Shown here in pieces: positions 7,182 through 15,640 of a stretch of DNA of 39,692 nucleotides (position 1 is its first letter; the number at the start of each line of letters is the position of its first letter). Both the position numbers and the translations under genes were made by a program. Below the pieces are notes generated by a model, which worked only from the letters and a program-made list of their open reading frames with translations, was not told the DNA's origin and searched no databases. The stretch is from Saprospiraceae bacterium (GTDB lineage: Bacteria; Bacteroidota; Bacteroidia; Chitinophagales; Saprospiraceae). The stretch spans positions 1 to 39,692 of the forward strand of contig JAHDFX010000025.1 of NCBI GenBank assembly GCA_020627965.1. The letters run 5' to 3'.

Positions 7182-8054
7182 ATGAACTTCACTATTACAG
7201 GCTATTCAACGGCTCTATTTTCTACCTGGTATTTTATTGAGGAACTAGGTCTGCTATTCGATGCCGGAGACGGAGTGGTTAGCCATTTATTGCAGAAATC
7301 AAGAAAGATCAGGCACATTTTTATTTCTCATCCAGACAGAGATCATTTGACGGGTTTATTGCAGCTGAATCAGCTTAATTCTTATGAAAATTTTCCAACA
7401 ATATATTACCCTAAAGATAGTGGTTCTTTTCCTGCTTTAGAGCAATTTGCCAAACGTTTTGACCCGCATGTAAGCGGTGGAAAATGGGTAGGCATTGATG
7501 ATAAGCAGGAAATAGAAATTAAGCCTGGGTTAATTGTTAAAGCAATTAAAAACGGACATCTTCCTCAAGCTGACGGTATTGTAAAAAGTCTGAGTTTTCA
7601 ATTGATACAATTTAAGCGAAAGCTGAAACCAGAATTTCTGGGACTTCCCGGAGAAGAGATCAAGCAATTGAGAATAGAGCAAGGAACTGATGCTATTACT
7701 TATGAAGTACGTGAAAAACTTTTAAGCTATTCGGGAGATACACCGGTGGAAGATCATGAGCGTTGGAAAGACGCTGGTATTCTTATACATGAAGCTACTT
7801 TTCTTGATGCCGGGCAAACTTCTGATTATGAAATCAGGGAAAACAAACATAGTACGCTGGAAGAGGTTATGGAAATGGTTGCCAATTCGGAGGTCAAAAA
7901 ATTGATACTGGGGCATTTTTCTTCTCGCTATTCAGCAGCAGAGATTGATGCAAAAATCAAAGAATTAAAAGAAAAGTATAGTGTCAATATTCCTATATAC
8001 AGGGTGCTTCCCGGGCAATTTATGCGAAACATATTAGCTTACCACTTCTTATAA
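7182..8054 (+). CDS. RNase Z-like metallo-beta-lactamase-fold hydrolase
   Basis: The 290-residue protein has the MBL-fold metal motif in the form SHPDRDH (H50, D52, D54, H55), where the usual second histidine of HxHxDH is aspartate. The metal-bridging D186 is in YSGDTP, and the last histidine is H245 in LGHFSSRY. The overall layout is that of ribonuclease Z relatives, which cut tRNA 3' trailers, but the changed metal ligand and missing exosite arm make a specific activity uncertain. The ATG at 7182 is preferred over an upstream in-frame TTG at 7137 because the conserved strand MNFTITGYSTA starts there. It overlaps the convergent DUF6940 gene by 16 bp. Confidence 0.85.
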   Translation: MNFTITGYSTALFSTWYFIEELGLLFDAGDGVVSHLLQKSRKIRHIFISHPDRDHLTGLLQLNQLNSYENFPTIYYPKDSGSFPALEQFAKRFDPHVSGGKWVGIDDKQEIEIKPGLIVKAIKNGHLPQADGIVKSLSFQLIQFKRKLKPEFLGLPGEEIKQLRIEQGTDAITYEVREKLLSYSGDTPVEDHERWKDAGILIHEATFLDAGQTSDYEIRENKHSTLEEVMEMVANSEVKKLILGHFSSRYSAAEIDAKIKELKEKYSVNIPIYRVLPGQFMRNILAYHFL

Positions 8055-8626
8055 GCATGATGATGGTAATATTTCGGACGACTATCCAGGCGTATATGTA
8101 ACCAATATACGCCAGTACCTTCTGTATTTAACCAAAGCGGTTTTTTACTCAGATTTTGTTTAACGGTTTTCCCTACCATTTGCCAAAACTTATCTTGCTG
8201 TTCTTCTGGTGCCTGCCTTGCAAAAGCTATCAAATGAGTATAAGCTGATTTTTCCTGAACTTTAGGGCAAGGAGCAACCAATACAGCATTGCGCCCAAGA
8301 TTTGGAAATGTGACTACATTATTTTCGATATCATTGAAAAAATAGGACTGGAAAGGGCTTGGATCAGGATCAACCTCTGGCAATATCCAGCTCTCTATTG
8401 CCATAAATTCAAAAGCCCTGTCAAAATTGCTTGTATTCACGGGCGGTGTTTCCCAAAAAATAGCTTCAAAAGGTAGATTTGCTATCGTAGCATTAAAAAA
8501 CGTTCGGAAGTCTGAATCAGATTTTAGTAATTCTATGACTTCTGAATATAGCAGAACCTCATTATCTTGCAACAAAATTACCTTGCATTTGTCTTCTTGT
8601 AAATAATCGATATTTGTTGTCCACAT
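8039..8626 (-). CDS. DUF6940 family protein
   Basis: The protein has 195 residues when started at the internal ATG (MWTTNIDYL), which matches the family's usual N-terminus better than the upstream ATG at 8668. That upstream start would overlap the divergent gene at 8651. Recognisable family features are FEAIFWETPP in the middle, FPNLGRNAVLVAPCP, a helix with HLIAFARQAPEEQQ, and a strongly conserved end GVYWLHIRLDSRPKYYHH. No catalytic role is known; the conserved W-L-H-x-R-L-D-S-R-P-K-Y string suggests a binding site. It is soluble with no signal. The family assignment is from memory of that C-terminal motif. Confidence 0.8.
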   Translation of the reverse strand: MWTTNIDYLQEDKCKVILLQDNEVLLYSEVIELLKSDSDFRTFFNATIANLPFEAIFWETPPVNTSNFDRAFEFMAIESWILPEVDPDPSPFQSYFFNDIENNVVTFPNLGRNAVLVAPCPKVQEKSAYTHLIAFARQAPEEQQDKFWQMVGKTVKQNLSKKPLWLNTEGTGVYWLHIRLDSRPKYYHHHAYKKW

Positions 8627-8650
8627 AGGTCTTAAATTTACGTATTTAGT

Positions 8651-9166
8651 ATGGCGTACCCCCGACATAAGGAATTGTTATTTACTGTACTCAAACGAGA
8701 GCGGTCATTAAAGCTGACAGCCAGTATTATTATGTTATTTGGGGGAGCTGTTTTTATGTGGTTGATGCTCAATTCCGCTTATAATCGTCTAGCTGTTCTT
8801 TGTGCATTAGTGAGTATGACATTGTTGATATTTGGTTTTAAATTTTTGTATGATACTATAGATTCCTGGCATCCGCATAATACAACAATTTGGGAAATCA
8901 TTAAAAATCGCCCAAGAGATATTGTCTGGGTATATACTGAATTGACTGAAACATTGCCTTACGGTGTTAAAGTTACTGGTAAAGGGACTATCTTTTTTAA
9001 AATGATTGATCGTAAGGAAATATCTCTCAGCGTACCTGCCAAGTACTTAAAGCCACTTTCTGAATCTCTGAACCCTGTTCTTCCCCATGCAACTTTTGGT
9101 TATACCTCAGAACGTGCTCAGTGGTATGTAGCCAGCCCCGATTTCCTTATTCGTTATGGTGAATGA
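8651..9166 (+). CDS. Two-helix membrane protein of unknown function, 171 aa
   Basis: A short basic N-terminus is followed by two hydrophobic helices (about 22-42 and 48-66). A soluble C-terminal domain of about 100 residues alternates beta-strands (DIVWVYTEL, GTIFFKMIDRKEISLSV). The arrangement resembles small PH-like membrane-anchored proteins, but I do not recognise a family. It is transcribed divergently from the DUF6940 gene with 24 bp between start codons, so the two may share regulation. A 68-nt tandem repeat starts immediately after its stop codon. Confidence 0.75.
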   Translation: MAYPRHKELLFTVLKRERSLKLTASIIMLFGGAVFMWLMLNSAYNRLAVLCALVSMTLLIFGFKFLYDTIDSWHPHNTTIWEIIKNRPRDIVWVYTELTETLPYGVKVTGKGTIFFKMIDRKEISLSVPAKYLKPLSESLNPVLPHATFGYTSERAQWYVASPDFLIRYGE

Positions 9167-9313
9167 GCGATCCCGAAGGGTGAATATCCAGTGGATATTC
9201 AAGCGAATGAACCACTCGTGGATGAGAAAGCTTTGCGATCCCGAAGGGTGAATATCCAGTGGATATTCAAGCGAATGAACCACTCGTGGACGGGAGGCTC
9301 TGCGATCCCGAAG
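9167..9313 (+). repeat. 68-nt tandem hairpin repeat, two full copies and a third start
   Basis: A 56-nt block occurs identically at 9167-9222 and 9235-9290, and its first 12 nt recur at 9302-9313. Each copy contains CCC-GAA-GGG, GAATATCC-AGT-GGATATTC and CCAC-TC-GTGG mini-hairpins separated by GCGA/AATGA linkers. It begins with the base after the stop codon of the membrane-protein gene and fills the gap to the convergent HIT gene. Reading frames that cross it on the minus strand are repeat translations, not genes. Confidence 0.85.
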
Positions 9314-9323
9314 AGTAAATATT

Positions 9324-9728
9324 CTAGCTTTCAGTCTCGAAAGCTTCATTGATTTGCCGGGCAATTTCCTGAAATTCTTCTTGAGTAAACTTTAATTTTG
9401 GGTGTGCAAAAGAGAAATCCCGCATGGAATTAAGCGGAATCAAATGAACATGTGCATGAGGTACCTCCAACCCTACAACTGCCACAGAAATACGTAAACA
9501 TGGAATGACAGACTCTATAGCTTTAGCTACTTTTTTAGCAAAAACATGTAATCCTGCCAATGTCTCATCATCCAGATCAAAGATGTAATCAACCTCTTTT
9601 TTCGGAATAACAAGGGTATGTCCTTTTACAACAGGGTTGATGTCCAGAAAAGCCAGATAATTTTCTGATTCAGCTACTTTGTAACAAGGTATTTCACCAT
9701 TAACGATTCGAGTAAATATGCTAGCCAT
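9324..9728 (-). CDS. HIT-family nucleotide hydrolase/transferase
   Basis: The 134-residue protein has the histidine triad HAHVHL (H91, H93, H95) preceded by the GLEVP loop common in Bacteroidota members, and an N-terminal FTRIVNGEIP start typical of the Hint branch. The family hydrolyses adenosine phosphoramidates or dinucleoside polyphosphates; the exact substrate is unknown. The length is normal for the family. It lies 41 bp downstream of greA on the same strand and is probably in the same transcript. Confidence 0.93.
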   Translation of the reverse strand: MASIFTRIVNGEIPCYKVAESENYLAFLDINPVVKGHTLVIPKKEVDYIFDLDDETLAGLHVFAKKVAKAIESVIPCLRISVAVVGLEVPHAHVHLIPLNSMRDFSFAHPKLKFTQEEFQEIARQINEAFETES

Positions 9729-9769
9729 AATATTAAAAGCATAAAAAAGGGGTTTACCTATTTCTGTTC

Positions 9770-10246
9770 TTAGATAGACATGGAAATATCCATAATCTCA
9801 AAACTCATTTTAGCCCGGGGTGTAATCACTTCTGTTACATCTCCTATTTTTTTTCCTAGTAAACTGCTTCCAATAGGTGATGTTACTGATATTTTTTTAG
9901 CAGCAATATTAGCTTCTGCTTCTGAAACCAGTGTATATGTATACTCTTTATTATTTTTGACATTTTTGATTTTCACTGTAGCCAGTACACGTACCTGTGA
10001 AGTATCCAGATCTTCAGGTTTAAGGATACGGGCATTCACCAGAACTTTGCTCATTTCATTGATCTTCAATTCCAGTAAGCCTTGTGCATCTTTAGCTGCA
10101 TCGTATTCTGCATTTTCTGATAAATCACCTTTTTCTCTGGCTTCTGCAATAGCTTTGGATGCTTCTGCTCTTCCCTCTGATTTCAAATATTCTAGTTCTT
10201 CAATAATCTTATCGTAACCTTCTTGTGTCAAATAGTTGTATCCCAT
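9770..10246 (-). CDS. greA: Transcription elongation factor GreA
   Basis: The 158-residue protein is full length. It has an N-terminal coiled-coil (residues 12-75) whose tip carries the acidic pair D41 and E44 in GDLSENAEYDAAK. This pair stimulates RNA polymerase to cleave backtracked RNA. A C-terminal FKBP-like domain includes SPIGSSLLGKKIGD. It acts in the cytoplasm through the polymerase secondary channel. It heads a likely two-gene unit with the HIT gene. Confidence 0.97.
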   Translation of the reverse strand: MGYNYLTQEGYDKIIEELEYLKSEGRAEASKAIAEAREKGDLSENAEYDAAKDAQGLLELKINEMSKVLVNARILKPEDLDTSQVRVLATVKIKNVKNNKEYTYTLVSEAEANIAAKKISVTSPIGSSLLGKKIGDVTEVITPRAKMSFEIMDISMSI

Positions 10247-10323
10247 TTTATTTATTTTTTAAATCGTAAGTAAGAAAAAAACACCGATTTGATGGCAATT
10301 ATTTCTTAACTATTTTTAGACAT

Positions 10324-10358
10324 CAAACGGTCAGATTCTCAGGAAATCTGACCGTTTG
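10324..10358 (-). terminator. Perfect 14-bp hairpin, second of a tandem pair
   Basis: CAAACGGTCAGATT (10324-10337) and its exact reverse complement (10345-10358) flank a 7-nt loop. It is downstream of the stronger terminator for the PorV-like gene and upstream of greA. It has no good U tract on either strand, so it may be a back-up terminator or a greA leader structure. Confidence 0.5.
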
Positions 10359-10373
10359 TCAACATTTATTAAA

Positions 10374-10414
10374 AAGAGAAGAACGTCTCTTTTTGGTGGA
10401 GACGTTCTTCTCTT
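10374..10414 (-). terminator. Intrinsic terminator of the PorV/T9SS cluster
   Basis: AAGAGAAGAACGTCTC (10374-10389) pairs perfectly with 10399-10414 over 16 bp with a 9-nt loop. On the minus strand it is followed by a T run. It lies about 60 bp beyond the stop codon of the PorV-like gene. Confidence 0.8.
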
Positions 10415-10476
10415 ATAAGCAAATTTACAAAAAAAAATTATATCATGTCAAGTCTGTCAAGACTTTTAATGCTAAT

Positions 10477-11538
10477 TTATATGGCCAGGCGGATACCAAT
10501 AGCATGCGTACCGTTGAACGGATTCGTTGCTTTATAGGAATAATCGATACCAAATTTTGAATCGCCACCTTTGCTAAATGGCACCTGTATTGTAGCACCA
10601 GCAGCAAGTCCTGTATGAACATTTGTACGCTCTGCGTCATTGGTAATACCATCTTCATAACGGTATCCGGCACGTATCATGAACATTTCGTTGAAAGCAT
10701 ATTCAAGTCCAAGTCCAAACTGATCTTTACTAAAGGAATTAGAAGTAAAAGCTGCCATGATGCTTAACCTTTGCTTATCTTCCTGAAATTTCAGATCATA
10801 TCCGAGTCCTACATTAAACACAGAAGGTAAATCGAAAGTACGGATACGAGTTTCAGCGGTATACGACTCATTTCCATTTACAGGATCAGCTGTACTGGAA
10901 GGAGAGAATGTAGTATATGCAAAACCAGTTCCTTTATAACGCATGGGTACACCGATATTACGCAGGCTGATACCGATATTCAAGCCACCTGTATTGTATT
11001 GAAGCCCCGCGTCAAAAGCGAAACCTGTAGCACTTACATCACTTGTTCCCTGTTCTGAGATCAAGCGAGTTGTCATACCTACACTGATACGCTCTGAGAA
11101 GGTATGCGAATAACCGATACCCAGATTAAAGAATAATGGTTCAAAATTTACACCTACACCTTCAGGCTGGTTCACTGTAGTTACAGGGATTTCTCCAAAA
11201 TCAACAGCCATCAGCGATAAACCGAGTACGCCATTTTCGCCAATACGTTGTCCTACACCTAATCCATTCAGACGAATGTCAGAACCTTGCATGTAGAAAG
11301 TATTAGCGATTGTTAATTCAGTTTTGTTGATACCGGACAAACCAGCAGGATTGATACGAAGCGCATCAATACCACGTACAGACCCGATACCTAGACCATA
11401 CAGACCCGAGCTTCTAGCCCATGGATTAAGCAGTAGCTCATAAGCACCAGCCTGTCCCTGTCTGTCTGGATTACCTGCTTCCGCCTGAAATGCGAAAACA
11501 GTAAGTAATATAATGAGTAAAAATAAATATTTTTTCAT
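10477..11538 (-). CDS. PorV/PorQ-family outer-membrane beta-barrel protein
   Basis: The 353-residue protein has a signal peptide ending AEA (about residue 21) and then alternating amphipathic strands to a C-terminal HAIGIRLAI. The conserved start GAYELLLNPWARSSGLYG...GIDALRINPAGL is the recognisable PorV/UPF0164 motif. PorV works in type IX secretion as the shuttle that hands cargo from the translocon to the attachment complex; this copy may be a paralogue devoted to its neighbour. It is last in a same-strand series with the T9SS-type protein and TonB receptor, 83 bp after the former. Confidence 0.88.
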   Translation of the reverse strand: MKKYLFLLIILLTVFAFQAEAGNPDRQGQAGAYELLLNPWARSSGLYGLGIGSVRGIDALRINPAGLSGINKTELTIANTFYMQGSDIRLNGLGVGQRIGENGVLGLSLMAVDFGEIPVTTVNQPEGVGVNFEPLFFNLGIGYSHTFSERISVGMTTRLISEQGTSDVSATGFAFDAGLQYNTGGLNIGISLRNIGVPMRYKGTGFAYTTFSPSSTADPVNGNESYTAETRIRTFDLPSVFNVGLGYDLKFQEDKQRLSIMAAFTSNSFSKDQFGLGLEYAFNEMFMIRAGYRYEDGITNDAERTNVHTGLAAGATIQVPFSKGGDSKFGIDYSYKATNPFNGTHAIGIRLAI

Positions 11539-11580
11539 GTCTATGGTTTTAATAGCATTGTATTTTAATTATACAAAATG

Positions 11581-11612
11581 GCTACTGAAAGACTATGAAG
11601 CCTTTCAGTAGC
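11581..11612 (-). other. Intercistronic 11-bp hairpin between the T9SS-type protein and PorV-like genes
   Basis: GCTACTGAAAG (11581-11591) and its exact reverse complement (11602-11612) flank a 10-nt loop, 9 bp past the stop codon of the large gene. A short U-containing stretch follows but no strong tract. It could be a partial terminator or an mRNA 3'-end stabiliser. Confidence 0.6.
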
Positions 11613-11621
11613 ACTATTATT

Positions 11622-14600
11622 TTAAAGCCCGGTAGCGTCAAATTCACGAACACCACCAAACCACTTAATGATCTTTTCGCCTAAGCCCGAAGCTGAAGCA
11701 TCAATATGAATGATGTATACACCACTGGCAACAGTAATACCACTAGCATTTTTCAAATCCCATTCCTGAGAAGTAATCAGTTGGTCAGAGCCTCTTGTAG
11801 GAGAAGGCTGTGCATTACGATTATAACGACGAATCAACTGACCGTCTAATGAGTAAATACTGATGGTAGCCTGTGGAGGCAAATTGGTGATTTTCACAAT
11901 TTGCTCAAACTCTGAACTCTCATATGGAGAGAAACCATAGTACGGATTGGGTACTGCACGAATCAGATCAAGCGCATTTTCTGCCACCTCAACATCATCA
12001 ACAGTAGCATCCAGTGCTGTATCAAAAGTAAACTGATATTTTGGATAACCATTATTATCAGCAACAGGATCACTTGTCTGGAATGGATTATTCACACGCA
12101 ATTTAAACGTAACATCATTAGGAATCAAGCCATCCTCAATAGAATTCAATTCTACATTTGGTATTGGCGCTGAAGTCCATGAAACGCTTGTCCACGCATC
12201 AATTTGCTGAATAATACTACCTTCAAGAGCAGTTCTGATATCAGCACACTCATCATAAGTTGTTTTTGCTACATAAATATAATGTTGAGCACCATAAGAC
12301 ATCTGCGCTAAAGAACCATCAGGTTGATCTACAATAAACCTGAAAGGAGATGGATTCCAAAGCATGTCTGCCCCTGTATTATCAGGCAGGTTAGCAGAAA
12401 TATTCTGGTCGAAGAAAGTATTTTCTCCAAAGAAAACATTCAGTCTTCTTCCTGTTTCTACATCAACAGCATAGCCTGGGAACCAGGACATACCAGTACC
12501 TGTACCATCAGGTTGTCCGTCTTTACCTACAGATTCTGCACTACGAATACCATACTGACCAGCTACATCATCAGGATTGAACCCAAGTTCAGTCTCGTAG
12601 TAATTGGAGAAAGTATTAAGTACTACACAACGACTCCATTTAGATTTATCTGAAGTCAATACAATATCTACATTAGCAATTTCCTTTGTCAATGCCTGCG
12701 CTTCAGCCGATGTTCCCCATAATCTGGTTCTGATGAAATTACCTAAGGAAGCATTGGAAGTAGCAGGATGCGGAGTCAGGAAGTAATCTCCATTACCAAC
12801 ACCTTGTACCGCAGGGTCAGGAGATGATGTAGTCATAGCAAATGGATACCAGGTACCATCAAGAATACCAGTATTACCATAAACATTCTCTGGATCACGA
12901 GGAATATCCGGTTCATTCGTTCCATTCTTGATGAAATTGGTTAGCCATAGCGTACCTACTTCATTATCAGCCATAGCCCCATACCATTCTACTCCTGCTG
13001 GATCTGCATACTCAGTATTTGCAGAAACAAAACCATTTGTAAATAAAGGATCATCAAAAGCATCAAGTGTTTGTTCAAAATTAACAGAAAGTCCTAATTC
13101 AGGAATCAACTGTTCAAATGGAGAACCAACAGGCTTTTCACTGGTAACAGACACTCCATTACCTTCCAATACCCAGTAGAAAGGATCTAAAAGCTCCGAA
13201 TCAGTCATAATCGTATCTTCAAGTGAAACAGTGTATGTACCACCTTTTACAGCTAATGGATCATATACTTTCACTTCAAAAGGTCCCGCATTTTCTTTAT
13301 AGGTAATTTCACTTTGAATTGTATTGGCTACAATAGCATCTACAGATTCTTGTGTTAAATCCAATGAATTTCCACCAATTCCCTCTCCATCAAGGCGAGT
13401 GATCTGAGCTACATCACCATAACTAGCATTTACAACTGCACCTCCAAACTCAGGGTCATTCTTATGTGGAATAGCCGTATAAGTAGTGATATTGCGGCGT
13501 CCCTGAAGATAAGGTGTCTGTTGTGTGTTTTCAGGATCAACTGGATCAAATGTTACGTAATTATTATATGCGTAGGCAATTGCCGTGTAATAGTATTTCT
13601 TATGATTGACAAGGCGAGGATTATCAACAGCAAATAAATCATCTCTAATGTTAAAAGAATGTCTAATGCCATCATCATCACCATCAACTTTTATAATAGG
13701 TGTAAATACATCTATTTCAACCTCTTCTTCAAAAGGTTCATAATTAACAATTTTTGCTACTCCATCTCTAATATCTACATTAGCTACTATTTTAGCCTCA
13801 TCGCAATCCTGAAAATTATCGCAAGGAGGAGTTGGTGTTGACAATTGATAAATTACATATCCCTGGAAATTATAAACAGAATCTTGATACCCTGGTGGAA
13901 TCAAAGGATCTTTCTCAAAATACTCTTCATTGAAATTATTCGAGCTAGGGCCATTGGTAATCGTAATTACTAATTCACGATCCAATTCGATAATAGATAA
14001 ATCTGGAGCATCTGGTCCGTCTGTAATGTCAAAACAGTTATCAAACAGTCCTTGTGCGATACGATCAGCACGTAATAGCTTATTAAATGAAGGGCAAGGA
14101 TAGGCTACATTAGACACCCAAACAGCCCCAACAATTACTTCATTAGTAGTTCCTGGTTCCAAAGTAAAAGGACCTGAAGATTGGACAAAACGACGATCAT
14201 CCGGAGCATTACTTACACTACATTCAGACCATGTACCTGCAGAATTATCTGAAGGATCACTTGGGAACATATAAGGTGTTGGGCCAGTTCCTTCCAAATA
14301 TCCATCTCCTCCTTCTTCAATAGGAGTATCATCTTTCCACGACCCCGAGAGATAACCGTAAAAATCTTCCGCTTCCTCTGGGTTACCAGTTGGTGAGAAG
14401 TCATTATTATAATATACAAAAGCACCCATTCCCAATTCATCACCATTCTCGTCTCTTGGTCCTCGGAAATAGTCTACACCTAACATAGGCACTTCGGTTC
14501 CATACCCATTCACTAGACCACCACCAGATGAGCAATCAGGATCCGTTGAGGTACCATTATATACAATACCTAAAGATTCTTCTACCTGACACCCAACAAA

Positions 14601-15575
14601 ATCGTTGTTCCAACATCCCAAATCAGGATCAACCCACTGTCCAACATAAGTACTATCTAATACATCCGTTGCCTTGTTTAGCAATGTGTATTTATAAAAG
14701 CTCATGTTATTTATAGGGTTATTAGTTGCAAACCCAAAAGCCAAAGCTTGTACTTCCATGCCAATCTGTGCACCACCAGTTTCTGTGTGGATATTTCCTT
14801 TATCATTATACACCCACCATACCATCTGGTCAGCATAAGCTACATCATCCAGTGATTGTGCATCACAACCGATAACGCCAATTTGAGGGATATCCCCTTT
14901 GTTGGGATCATAAATACCATCACCATCTTCATCATAAAAAGGTGCTAAATCCTGATTAGGTAATGCAAAGCCAAGCTGTTGTTCAAAATATGGATTTCCT
15001 CTTGCAGGCCATTGCAATAAAGAAGGAGCAGGTGTTCCTTCGATAGTATTATCAGGTACACCGTCTCCATTATCATCTGCCAGGTAGTCAGCGACTAATT
15101 GGTCAATATCTTCTCCTAATACAGTGAAGTGTCTATCCCAATTTTGACAAACAGACTGTTCAGTTTCTCCTGTTGCGTTATCGATTGGTCCTGGCCAGAA
15201 GTCATCTCCTGTCTGACGGTAGGTTTGTGCAGCTATTTTTAAGTTTCCGGCAGCATCAAAACCACCGATCCAGAGGGCTGCAGCGAAGATGGAAGAAATT
15301 TCTTTTTCTCCAGGTTCAACATTAGGAATAATATAACGACCATCACTCAAATCCCACCAGAGATCTCCACCACCGAGTAACCTTGCACGCACATTATTTA
15401 TATCAAGGTCTGTTTGGGAAACAGAGGCTGTACAGTCATTACGTAGAGAAACATTGTTCCCTGTATTAGTATCATCCGGTCTTCCTTCCGGATTTTCTAT
15501 ATTCTCTTTGGCAATAGCAGATTGTGCGACACCTGCTATCAAAAACAAAGCGATTAAGAACTTAATTTTATTCAT
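11622..15575 (-). CDS. Giant T9SS-type secreted surface protein, 1317 aa
   Basis: The signal peptide ends near residue 22 (AIA). Residues 40-515 form an N-terminal module with a disulfide-capable start (RNDCTAS), Ca-binding D-x-N/D-G-D repeats near 175 and 215 (DNGDGVPD, EDGDGIYDP) and many aromatic repeats. Residues 520-717 include a fibronectin-III-like unit (FQGYVIYQL ... NHKKYYYTAIAYAY). Residues 718-1220 form a second module (ITRLDGEG ... SKWSRCVV ... GQPDGTGTGMSWFPGY). The end is a T9SS type A-like C-terminal domain (ISIYSLDGQLIRRYN ... GVYIIHIDA ... KIIKWFGG) preceded by AVPNPYYGFS. No enzyme motif is recognisable. The two modules have separate paralogues at 22344-24185 and 20541-22310. 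It lies between the TonB receptor and the PorV-like gene. Confidence 0.88.
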   Translation of the reverse strand: MNKIKFLIALFLIAGVAQSAIAKENIENPEGRPDDTNTGNNVSLRNDCTASVSQTDLDINNVRARLLGGGDLWWDLSDGRYIIPNVEPGEKEISSIFAAALWIGGFDAAGNLKIAAQTYRQTGDDFWPGPIDNATGETEQSVCQNWDRHFTVLGEDIDQLVADYLADDNGDGVPDNTIEGTPAPSLLQWPARGNPYFEQQLGFALPNQDLAPFYDEDGDGIYDPNKGDIPQIGVIGCDAQSLDDVAYADQMVWWVYNDKGNIHTETGGAQIGMEVQALAFGFATNNPINNMSFYKYTLLNKATDVLDSTYVGQWVDPDLGCWNNDFVGCQVEESLGIVYNGTSTDPDCSSGGGLVNGYGTEVPMLGVDYFRGPRDENGDELGMGAFVYYNNDFSPTGNPEEAEDFYGYLSGSWKDDTPIEEGGDGYLEGTGPTPYMFPSDPSDNSAGTWSECSVSNAPDDRRFVQSSGPFTLEPGTTNEVIVGAVWVSNVAYPCPSFNKLLRADRIAQGLFDNCFDITDGPDAPDLSIIELDRELVITITNGPSSNNFNEEYFEKDPLIPPGYQDSVYNFQGYVIYQLSTPTPPCDNFQDCDEAKIVANVDIRDGVAKIVNYEPFEEEVEIDVFTPIIKVDGDDDGIRHSFNIRDDLFAVDNPRLVNHKKYYYTAIAYAYNNYVTFDPVDPENTQQTPYLQGRRNITTYTAIPHKNDPEFGGAVVNASYGDVAQITRLDGEGIGGNSLDLTQESVDAIVANTIQSEITYKENAGPFEVKVYDPLAVKGGTYTVSLEDTIMTDSELLDPFYWVLEGNGVSVTSEKPVGSPFEQLIPELGLSVNFEQTLDAFDDPLFTNGFVSANTEYADPAGVEWYGAMADNEVGTLWLTNFIKNGTNEPDIPRDPENVYGNTGILDGTWYPFAMTTSSPDPAVQGVGNGDYFLTPHPATSNASLGNFIRTRLWGTSAEAQALTKEIANVDIVLTSDKSKWSRCVVLNTFSNYYETELGFNPDDVAGQYGIRSAESVGKDGQPDGTGTGMSWFPGYAVDVETGRRLNVFFGENTFFDQNISANLPDNTGADMLWNPSPFRFIVDQPDGSLAQMSYGAQHYIYVAKTTYDECADIRTALEGSIIQQIDAWTSVSWTSAPIPNVELNSIEDGLIPNDVTFKLRVNNPFQTSDPVADNNGYPKYQFTFDTALDATVDDVEVAENALDLIRAVPNPYYGFSPYESSEFEQIVKITNLPPQATISIYSLDGQLIRRYNRNAQPSPTRGSDQLITSQEWDLKNASGITVASGVYIIHIDASASGLGEKIIKWFGGVREFDATGL

Positions 15576-15599
15576 GACAATTTTATTTTAAAATAAGTT

Positions 15600-15629
15600 C
15601 ATGATGTAGTATGTAGATACTACATCATG
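15600..15629 (-). other. Intercistronic 13-bp hairpin between TonB receptor and T9SS-type protein genes
   Basis: CATGATGTAGTAT (15600-15612) and its exact reverse complement (15617-15629) flank the 4-nt loop GTAG. It lies 11 bp after the TonB receptor stop codon and 25 bp before the next start codon. No U tract follows, so a processing or stability role within one transcript is as likely as termination. Confidence 0.6.
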
Positions 15630-15640
15630 CTTAAACGTTT

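Noticed and set aside
9107-9364. Minus-strand reading frame of 85 codons
   Set aside because: It is a translation of the 68-nt tandem repeat, overlapping the ends of two better-supported genes.
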